Assembly: GCF_000786655.1 (NCBI RefSeq)
Contig: NZ_JROM01000016.1
Location: 434,001-498,000, forward strand
Direction: 5' to 3'
DNA length: 64,000 bases
DNA from: Kocuria marina
Lineage (GTDB): Bacteria; Actinomycetota; Actinomycetes; Actinomycetales; Micrococcaceae
This document shows positions 57,482 through 64,000 of this stretch, one piece after another. A program made the position numbers and the translations under genes. The notes below the pieces were generated by a model. That model saw nothing but the letters and a program-made list of their open reading frames with translations. It was not told where the DNA came from and made no database searches. Each line of letters starts with the position of its first letter. The stretch's first letter is position 1.

Positions 57482-57511
57482 CGGGCTCCTTCCGTGGTCG
57501 GGGCGGCGGGC

Positions 57512-58882
57512 TCAGAGTCCGAACAGCACACGGGCCTCACCCACCACGGTGATCGAACCGGTGACGAGCACCGCGCCGTCGAACTGCTCGCGGGCCGCGG
57601 CGTCCTGGATGGCCGCGGCGCACGCGTCGTCCAGTCGCTCGCTCACGTGCACGGCGTCCTCGTCGAAGCCCATGTCCTCGGCGATCTCCGCGAGTTCCTC
57701 GGGTGCCACGGCGCGCGGGGACTGGGAGCGGGTGCACCACAGTTCGAGCTCGAACTCGTGGTACTCGTCCGCGAGCACGCGCATCATCTCCGCGGCGTCC
57801 TTGTCCCGCAGCACGCCCACCACCAGGTTGAGCTTGGTGAACGTGAAGGCCTCGCGCACTGCGGCCGCCGAGGCCAGCAGCCCGTGCGGGTTGTGGGCCG
57901 CATCCAGGATCACCGGCGGTGCCTTGCGGGCGAGCTCGAGCCGCCCCGGCGAGGAGACCGCACCCAGTCCCGTGGCCACGAGTTCGGGGTTCAGGGGCTT
58001 CTCCCCTCCCCCCAGGAACGCCTCGACGGCGGCCACGGCCACGGCGGCGTTCTGCGCCTGGTGGGCCCCGAACAGCGGCAGCATGAGATCCGGGTACTCC
58101 CCGGCCAGTCCCTGCACGGTGATGACCTGGCCGCCCACCGCGGTGGACCGCCCGGTCACGGCGAACTCCACGCCCTCGAAGCGGAACGGGTCACCGAGCT
58201 CCCGAGCCCGGTCCAGCAGGACCTGCGCGGCCTCGGGTTGCTGCACGGCACTCACGAGGAAACCCTGGGGCTTGATGATCCCGGCCTTCTCCCGGGCGAT
58301 CTGCCCAACGGTGTCCCCGAGCATGGTGGTGTGGTCCAGGCCGATCGGGGTCACCACGGACACCGCGGCGTCCGCGACGTTGGTCGCGTCCCACGTGCCA
58401 CCGATGCCCACCTCCAGGACCATGACGTCCACGGGTTCGTCCGCGAACACCGCGAACGCCAGGACCGTGAGGGTCTCGAAGTACGTGAGGCGGGGAGCGC
58501 CGTCGGCCTCGAGCTTGCTGTCCACGAGCTCGAGGTACGGGGCGATCTCCGAGTAGATCCGCACGAACGTCTCGTCCGGGACGGGTTCGCCGTCGATGCT
58601 GATCCGCTCCGTGACGCGCTCGAGGTGCGGGCTGGTATACCGGCCCACGCGCAGGTCGTGGGCGAGCAACAGCGACTCGATCATCCGGGCCGTGGACGTC
58701 TTGCCGTTGGTCCCGGTCACGTGCACCACGGGTGCGCTGCGGTGCGGATCCCCGAGCGCGGCGACCGCGGCGGCCACGGCGTCCAGCCGCGGCGCCATCC
58801 TGTCCTCCGGCGCCCGACTCAGCAGGTGCTGGTAGATATTCTCGACCGATGCGAAGTCCTCGTGCTCCTGGGCCCCGCTCAC
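57512..58882 (-). CDS. folC: Folylpolyglutamate / dihydrofolate synthase
   Basis: 456 residues. It has the P-loop [17 protein letters not shown], the [15 protein letters not shown] folate loop, [13 protein letters not shown] and the C-terminal [10 protein letters not shown]. It adds glutamates to folates. GTG at 58882 overlaps the ileS stop (GTGA), so ileS-folC-DUF4233 form one operon. Confidence 0.95.
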   Translation of the reverse strand: MSGAQEHEDFASVENIYQHLLSRAPEDRMAPRLDAVAAAVAALGDPHRSAPVVHVTGTNGKTSTARMIESLLLAHDLRVGRYTSPHLERVTERISIDGEPVPDETFVRIYSEIAPYLELVDSKLEADGAPRLTYFETLTVLAFAVFADEPVDVMVLEVGIGGTWDATNVADAAVSVVTPIGLDHTTMLGDTVGQIAREKAGIIKPQGFLVSAVQQPEAAQVLLDRARELGDPFRFEGVEFAVTGRSTAVGGQVITVQGLAGEYPDLMLPLFGAHQAQNAAVAVAAVEAFLGGGEKPLNPELVATGLGAVSSPGRLELARKAPPVILDAAHNPHGLLASAAAVREAFTFTKLNLVVGVLRDKDAAEMMRVLADEYHEFELELWCTRSQSPRAVAPEELAEIAEDMGFDEDAVHVSERLDDACAAAIQDAAAREQFDGAVLVTGSITVVGEARVLFGL

Positions 58883-61800
58883 GCGTCGATCACCGCCACG
58901 GTCACGGACGGCTCGTCCGCTTCCACGAGCTCGAGCCCGCGGGACAGGGTCTCGGACTGCACGAGCTCGCGGTTCGCGGCCACGGCGGCCACGGTCTGCG
59001 CGTCCGCCGCGACGCGCGTGCGGATCCGGTCCGAGACCTGCAGGTCCGCGTCCTTCCGGGCCTGCTGGATCGCACGGATCATGTCCCGCGCCACGCCCTC
59101 GGCGCGCAGTTCATCCGTCAGTTCGGTGTCCAGGACCAGGAACCCGCCGCCGGGCAGAACGGTCACGGCGCGCGCGGAGTCCGCCGCGGCGTCGTCGACG
59201 ACCGTGACGAGTTCGTACTCGCCCTCCTGCAGGGGCACGGACCCGGCGACGACGCCGCCGTCCGCGGAGACCGACCAGTCACCGTTCTTGGTGGCCTTGA
59301 TGACCTGCTGGACCTGCTTGCCCAGGCGCGGGCCCGCCGCGCGGGCGTTGACCTTCAGCTCCTGGGAGATGCCGTGGTCCGCGGCGCTGACCTGCTCCGA
59401 GTCCTCGAGCGTGACGGACCTGAGGTTCAACTCATCGGCGATGATCTCCTGGAACGTACCCTCGAGCGCGTGCGCACCGGGCACGGCCACGGTCATCCCG
59501 GCGAGCGGTTGCCGCACGCGCAGGTTGTGGGTCTTACGTAGACCGGACCCGGCCGAGCAGATGGCGCGCGTGCGCTCCATGGCCGTGAGCAGGGCCTCGT
59601 CCCGCGGGAACAGGGAGGCGTCCGGCCAGTCGGTCAGGTGCACGGAGCGCCCGCCCGTGAGCCCCCGCCAGATCTCCTCCGTGACGAGCGGCAGCAGCGG
59701 GGCTGCCACGCGGCACACCGTCTCGAGGCACGTGTACAGCACGTCGAAGGCCTGGGCGTCCTCCTCGAAGAACCGCTCGCGGGAACGGCGCACGTACCAG
59801 TTGGTCAGGGTGTCCATGTAGGAGCGCAACCGCTCGGCACCGGCCCAGATGTCGTAGTCGTCGAACAACCGCTTGACGTCCGTGACGAGCGCGCCGGTCT
59901 CCGCGAGGATGTAGCGGTCCATCACGTGATCGGCGTCGTGGCGCAACTGGGCGTCGTAGCCCGCTCCCCCGTTCGCGGCGTTCGTGTACAGACCGAAGAA
60001 GTGGTACACGTTCCACAGCGGCAACATCATCTGGCGCACGCCGTCGCGGATGCCCTGCTCGGTGACGATCAGGTTGCCGCCGCGCAGGATGGGCGAGGAC
60101 ATCAGGAACCAGCGCATCGCGTCCGAACCGTCCCGGTCCAGGACCTCGTTGACGTCCGGGTAGTTCTGCAGCGACTTGGACATCTTCTGCCCGTCCGAAC
60201 CCAGCACGATCCCGTGGGAGATCACGTTGCGGAACGCGGGGCGGTCGAACAGCGCGGTGGCCAGGATGTGCAGCGTGTAGAACCAGCCGCGGGTCTGACC
60301 GATGTACTCCACGATGAAGTCACCCGGGTTGTGGGTCTCGAACCACTCCCGGTTCTCCATGGGGTAGTGCACCTGGGCGTACGGCATGGACCCGGAGTCG
60401 AACCACACGTCCAGCACCTCGGGCACGCGGCGCATCACGGACTCGCCCGTGGGGTCGTCCGGGTTGGGCCGGGTCAGGTCGTCGATCCACGGCCGGTGCA
60501 GGTCCACCTCGCCCTGGGCGTTGCGCGGAAGTCGGCCGAAGTCCCGCTCCAGCTCCGCGAGGGAACCGTAGACGTCCCGGCGCGGGTAATAGGGGTCGCT
60601 CGATTCCCACACCGGGATGGGTGAACCCCAGTAGCGATTGCGGGAGATGGACCAGTCACGGGCGTTCTCGAGCCACTTGCCGAACTGGCCGTCCTTGACG
60701 TTATCGGGGATCCAGTTGATCTGCTGGTTCAGCTCGACCATCCGGTCCTTGAACACGGTCACGCTCACGAACCACGAGGACACCGCGCGGTAGATCAGGG
60801 GGTTACGGCAGCGCCAGCAGTGCGGGTACGAGTGCTCGTAGGAGGCCTCCCGCAGCAGCGCGCCGCGGGCTCGGAGGTCCCGGACCACGGTGCGGGCCAC
60901 GTCCTTGTCGAACACGTTGTGCCCGGCGAGTTCCGCGAGCGGCGCGCCCTGCGCGAGGGACTCGTCCGTGAAGAAATCGTAGAACCGTCCGCTCTCGTCC
61001 ACGGAGAGCACCACGGGGATGTCGTGGGCGGCGCACACCATCTGATCGTCCTCGCCGTACGCGGGGGCCTGGTGCACGATGCCCGTGCCGTCCGTGGTAG
61101 ACACGTACTCGGCCACGAGGATCTGCCACGCGTTCTGCGTCCCGAAGCGCTCGGCGTCCGTGAAGTAGTCCCACAGCGGCCGATACCGGATCCCGCCCAG
61201 CTGCTCACCCTTGTAGTGGGCGGTGACGGCATCCGCGACGGCCGCGGCGTCGTCGTACCCGAACTCCTTGGCGTACCCGCCCGCGAGCTCCGCGGCCACG
61301 AGGAAGCGGCGCCCGGCCAGGTCGCCGACACCGGGGACCAGGACGTAGTCGATGTGCGGACCGACCGCGAGCGCCTCGTTGGTGGGCAGGGTCCAGGGGG
61401 TCGTGGTCCAGGCGATGGCCTCCGCGCCGGCGAGTTCGGCGGCCACGGCGAGATCGGTGGCCCACGAGGTGTCCTCGGAGAGCGTGAACGCCACGGTCAC
61501 GGAGGGGTCCTGGCGGTTCTTGTAGACGTCGTCGTCCATGCGCAACTCGTGGTTGGACAGGGGCGTCTCGTCCTTCCAGCAGTACGGCAGCACGCGGTAG
61601 CCGGAGTAGACCAGGCCCTTGTCATCCAGGGCCTTGAAGGCGCCGATCACGGACTCCATGTAGTCCACGTTCAGGGTCTTGTAGTCGTTGTCGAAGTCCA
61701 CCCAGCGGGCCTGGCGGGTCACGTAGTCCTGCCACTCGGACGCGTACTTCAACACGGAGGCGCGGCAGGCGTCGTTGAACTTGTCGATGCCCATGGCCTC

Positions 61801-62178
61801 GATGTCCTGCTTGTCGGTCATCCCGAGCTGCTTCATGGCCTCGAGTTCGGCCGGCAGTCCGTGGGTGTCCCACCCGAAGCGGCGCTCCACGCGCCGGCCC
61901 TGCTGCGTCTGGTAGCGGGCCACGAGGTCCTTGACGTAGCCGGTCAGCAAGTGGCCGTAGTGGGGCAGGCCGTTGGCGAAGGGCGGGCCGTCGTAGAACA
62001 CGAACTCGTTGGACCCGTGGTCCCCGCGGTCGCGCTGGTCGATGCTCGCCTGGAAGGTGTGGTCCTGTTTCCAGTAATCCAAGACGCGCTCCTCGACCGC
62101 GGGGAAACGCGGCGCGGAGGGCACTCCGTGTGCGCTGGGGTCGGTGCTCGCCTTGGGATACACGAAGGATTCGGTCAC
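58879..62178 (-). CDS. ileS: Isoleucyl-tRNA synthetase, IleS2 type
   Basis: 1099 residues. It has the HIGH-like [20 protein letters not shown] in [15 protein letters not shown], and an editing domain between. The length and the [15 protein letters not shown] context match the eukaryote-like IleS2 class common in Actinobacteria, which is naturally less sensitive to mupirocin. GTG 62178 follows GGAG. Its leader carries a T-box. Confidence 0.95.
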   Translation of the reverse strand: MTESFVYPKASTDPSAHGVPSAPRFPAVEERVLDYWKQDHTFQASIDQRDRGDHGSNEFVFYDGPPFANGLPHYGHLLTGYVKDLVARYQTQQGRRVERRFGWDTHGLPAELEAMKQLGMTDKQDIEAMGIDKFNDACRASVLKYASEWQDYVTRQARWVDFDNDYKTLNVDYMESVIGAFKALDDKGLVYSGYRVLPYCWKDETPLSNHELRMDDDVYKNRQDPSVTVAFTLSEDTSWATDLAVAAELAGAEAIAWTTTPWTLPTNEALAVGPHIDYVLVPGVGDLAGRRFLVAAELAGGYAKEFGYDDAAAVADAVTAHYKGEQLGGIRYRPLWDYFTDAERFGTQNAWQILVAEYVSTTDGTGIVHQAPAYGEDDQMVCAAHDIPVVLSVDESGRFYDFFTDESLAQGAPLAELAGHNVFDKDVARTVVRDLRARGALLREASYEHSYPHCWRCRNPLIYRAVSSWFVSVTVFKDRMVELNQQINWIPDNVKDGQFGKWLENARDWSISRNRYWGSPIPVWESSDPYYPRRDVYGSLAELERDFGRLPRNAQGEVDLHRPWIDDLTRPNPDDPTGESVMRRVPEVLDVWFDSGSMPYAQVHYPMENREWFETHNPGDFIVEYIGQTRGWFYTLHILATALFDRPAFRNVISHGIVLGSDGQKMSKSLQNYPDVNEVLDRDGSDAMRWFLMSSPILRGGNLIVTEQGIRDGVRQMMLPLWNVYHFFGLYTNAANGGAGYDAQLRHDADHVMDRYILAETGALVTDVKRLFDDYDIWAGAERLRSYMDTLTNWYVRRSRERFFEEDAQAFDVLYTCLETVCRVAAPLLPLVTEEIWRGLTGGRSVHLTDWPDASLFPRDEALLTAMERTRAICSAGSGLRKTHNLRVRQPLAGMTVAVPGAHALEGTFQEIIADELNLRSVTLEDSEQVSAADHGISQELKVNARAAGPRLGKQVQQVIKATKNGDWSVSADGGVVAGSVPLQEGEYELVTVVDDAAADSARAVTVLPGGGFLVLDTELTDELRAEGVARDMIRAIQQARKDADLQVSDRIRTRVAADAQTVAAVAANRELVQSETLSRGLELVEADEPSVTVAVIDA

Positions 62179-62189
62179 GGTGCTCCATC

Positions 62190-62410
62190 CTGAGGGGTGT
62201 GTGGTTCAGGATGCGAGGACGCTCGGGCGCGCGGGGCGCCGGTGGCGCGGTACCACCTCGCTTACCCGCGGTGGCATCGGCACAGCCGACGACGCCGCGA
62301 GTCGCTCGTTGGGGGCTGTCACGGGCCCGAGTCGTCCGGTTCTACTGGGGCGCGGTGCCTGTTCTTCCGGAAGGGCTCCCCGGTGATGGCCGGATCGACA
62401 CCCGTGCGCG
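62190..62410 (-). promoter_or_regulatory. T-box leader of ileS with ultrashort stem I
   Basis: On the minus strand, an ATC isoleucine specifier (62387-62385) sits in GGCCATCACCGGGGAGCC, followed by TTCCGGAAGAACAGG as in actinobacterial ileS leaders. About 120 bases on comes the T-box CGAGGTGGTACCGCG (62260-62246), whose UGG pairs with uncharged tRNA-Ile. A CATCCTGA/TCAGGATG hairpin just before GGAG-GTG can hide the ribosome site, so control is likely translational. No terminator T-run is present. Confidence 0.85.
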
Positions 62411-62447
62411 CAGGGCGCACCCCGCCATGATACCCCGACGGGAGGGA

Positions 62448-62846
62448 CTACTCGCCCTGCTCGCCGCCGCCCTGTTCGTCTCCCCCGGACACCACCACCA
62501 GGACCCGGCCGTCCTGCACGCGCACCGGGTGGACGGGCAGCGTGTACTCCGCGCCGGACACGCACCGCCCGGTCGCGAGGTCGTAGGTCTCCTTGTACAG
62601 GGGTGAGGCCACCGTGTGGTACTGCCCCGTGCGCCCCACGATCCCCCGGGCCATCACGAGCGCCCGGGAGCGGGGGTCCCGGTGGTCGGTCGCGAACACG
62701 AGGTCGTCATGGGTGCGGAACACCGCGATCTCGCGTCCACCCACGAGGGCTGCCTCACCCCAGTTGACCTCGAGGTCCTCGACGCCGCACACGTCCGTCC
62801 ACTCGGCATTCACGGACTCGGCGGTGGGATGTGACGAATCGTTCAT
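62448..62846 (-). CDS. nirD: Assimilatory nitrite reductase, small subunit
   Basis: 132 residues. A Rieske-like beta fold without the iron-sulfur Cys/His ligands, as usual for NirD (AVFRTHDDLVFATDHRDP, VASPLYKETYDLATGRC). It partners NirB in NADH-dependent nitrite reduction to ammonia. AGGAGG precedes ATG 62846. Unusually it is divergent from nirB instead of downstream of it. Confidence 0.92.
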   Translation of the reverse strand: MNDSSHPTAESVNAEWTDVCGVEDLEVNWGEAALVGGREIAVFRTHDDLVFATDHRDPRSRALVMARGIVGRTGQYHTVASPLYKETYDLATGRCVSGAEYTLPVHPVRVQDGRVLVVVSGGDEQGGGEQGE

Positions 62847-62874
62847 CGGGGGCCTCCTGCCGGGGGGCTGACAT

Positions 62875-62909
62875 GCCGGGAATTACGTATTTTCCCGGCT
62901 AATATTAGC
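62875..62909. promoter_or_regulatory. Palindromes in the nirD-nirB divergent promoter
   Basis: Two adjacent inverted repeats in an AT-rich patch: GCCGGGAA (62875-62882) with TTCCCGGC (62892-62899), and the perfect 12-mer GCTAATATTAGC (62898-62909). Likely regulator binding sites serving both divergent genes; the regulator is not identified. Confidence 0.5.
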
Positions 62910-62962
62910 AGTGCCGTGCCCCGTACGGTCGCGGCGCAACCGATCGCCCGACGGAGGTCCCC

Positions 62963-64000
62963 ATGGCAGCGCACGAGACACCCACCGCCCCCGGCACACC
63001 CCGCACGATCCTCGTCCTGGGAGGTGGCCCGGCGGCGTTCCGCCTGGTCCGTGCGCTTGCCGAGCGCAGCGGTCCCGCGGACCGGATCCGAGTGCTCATG
63101 GACGAGCCGTACGACCCGTATGACCGGGTCGCGCTCGAGCAGTTGTTCGCCGAGCCGGACAAGGACCTGACCCTCGGGGACGGGAGCCTGTGGAATGAAC
63201 CGGCCATCGAGTTGCTCACCAACACCCGCGCCGCGCGCGTGGACCGCGACCGTCGCGTCGTGACCGATCAGGGGGGCACCGAGCATCCCTACGACGAGCT
63301 CGTGTTCGCCACGGGGTCCCGCGCGGCGGTCATCCCCATCCCGGGCTCACAGCACGCGCACGTCTTCCGCACGGTCGACGACGTCCGCACCATGGTCTCG
63401 GAGGCCGCCCGTTTGCAGGAGCGGCTCGGGAGGCGACCGCGCGCCGTCGTCGTGGGCGGCGGCCTGCTGGGGCTCGAGGCGGCCGAGGGCCTGCAGCGCG
63501 TGGGAGCGGACCCCGTGATCCTGGACGTGGCCTCGTGGTTGCTGTCCGTGGAACTGGACCAGGCCGGCGGATACGCGGTCAACGAGGCGATCCGCGCCAC
63601 GGGGATCGAGGTGGAGTGCGGTGCGTTCATCTCCTCCGTGAACTCGGACAACACCGGGGAAGTCGTTTCCGTCTCCCTCGCGCAGTCCCTGGGTGACGAG
63701 TCCGCGGCGCGCACGCTTCCCGCGGACATGGTCGTGATGGCCGCCGGCATCCGCCCGAACGACGAACTCGCGAAGGCCGCGGGCCTGCGCCTGGGCGAGC
63801 GCGGCGGCATCCTCGTGGACGATCACTGCCGCACGGCGGACCCGCACGTATGGGCCATCGGCGAGGTCGCCAACATCCTGGGCCGTACGTGGGGCCTCGT
63901 GGCGCCGGCGAACGCGATGGCCGAGGCCACCGCGCGCAATCTCACGGGTGGGGACGCGGAGGTCGCGGAGTTCGACGTCGCCACCAAACTGAAGTTCTCC
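62963..64000 (+). CDS. nirB: Assimilatory nitrite reductase, large subunit (partial, runs off right edge)
   Basis: First 346 residues of NirB. FAD domain ILVLGGGPAAFRLVRAL with EPYDPYDRVALEQLF, NAD domain VVVGGGLLGLEAAEGLQ and the second FAD segment VWAIGEVANI. The siroheme/4Fe-4S part lies beyond the edge, so a stand-alone nitrite-reductase-like oxidoreductase is not excluded, but nirD beside it supports NirB. GGAGG precedes ATG 62963. Confidence 0.88.
   Translation, partial: MAAHETPTAPGTPRTILVLGGGPAAFRLVRALAERSGPADRIRVLMDEPYDPYDRVALEQLFAEPDKDLTLGDGSLWNEPAIELLTNTRAARVDRDRRVVTDQGGTEHPYDELVFATGSRAAVIPIPGSQHAHVFRTVDDVRTMVSEAARLQERLGRRPRAVVVGGGLLGLEAAEGLQRVGADPVILDVASWLLSVELDQAGGYAVNEAIRATGIEVECGAFISSVNSDNTGEVVSVSLAQSLGDESAARTLPADMVVMAAGIRPNDELAKAAGLRLGERGGILVDDHCRTADPHVWAIGEVANILGRTWGLVAPANAMAEATARNLTGGDAEVAEFDVATKLKFS

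Overview
The window is a high-GC stretch with actinobacterial gene families throughout: nrdHIE with mycoredoxin-type NrdH, an RNase E/G with long disordered ends, obgE-rpmA-rplU next to proA-proB, a eukaryote-like IleS2 behind a short translational T-box, dnaE2 with DUF6504, and DUF4233 between folC and ndk. Gene content and order point to Micrococcales, most likely a Kocuria-like member of the Micrococcaceae; the genus is an inference from protein resemblance, not from rRNA, of which there is none here.

Layout. 1-3.5 kb: riboflavin block on the minus strand (FMN riboswitch, PnuC-type transporter, ribD, and a riboflavin synthase fused in frame to DHBP synthase that runs off the left edge). 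3.6-5.6 kb: arsenic island (arsC, acr3, divergent arsR). 5.6-10.6 kb: rpe, rsmB, fmt, def and a PD-(D/E)XK nuclease-like gene. 10.8-11.5 kb: four tRNA genes (Val-CAC, Gly-GCC, Cys-GCA, Val-GAC). 11.5-13.2 kb: decayed MerR regulator, membrane-protein remnant and an ornithine cyclodeaminase-like gene. 13.3-16.7 kb: nrdHIE with terminator, NrdR-like box and DnaA boxes. 16.7-20.1 kb: NmrA-like protein, App1-family phosphatase, Tat-exported phosphoesterase. 20.3-24.5 kb: SOS mutagenesis pair dnaE2 and DUF6504, each behind an identical LexA box. 24.6-27.5 kb: gene graveyard with pieces of a VapC toxin, an MFS carrier, a short-chain dehydrogenase, an acyl-CoA dehydrogenase, a crotonase-fold hydrolase and a TetR regulator.

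27.5-36.8 kb: ybaK-like deacylase, then a probable secondary-metabolite or envelope-polymer locus: type II thioesterase plus Sfp-type phosphopantetheinyl transferase, convergent with a Pls/PosA-type membrane NRPS (A-T-six TM segments-three soluble domains) translationally coupled to a membrane acyltransferase, followed by a membrane-anchored alpha/beta hydrolase. This is the most interesting system in the window. 36.9-41.3 kb: BASS-family exporter with coupled TetR, a GNAT pseudogene, a secreted phytase-like esterase, and two more gene remnants. 41.6-49.5 kb: tRNA-Ala and the housekeeping run rsfS, nadD, proA, proB, obgE, rpmA, rplU. 49.6-62.4 kb: TPP-riboswitch thiD-tenA fusion, RNase E/G, vitamin K epoxide reductase-like protein, methyltransferase, ndk, DUF4233, folC, ileS with T-box. 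62.4-64 kb: nirD and, divergently, the start of nirB, cut by the right edge.

Overall most genes are conserved core genes in tightly coupled operons (many ATGA or GTGA overlaps), while decay is concentrated at 11.5-12.3, 24.6-27.5, 38.6-39.2 and 40.8-41.3 kb.
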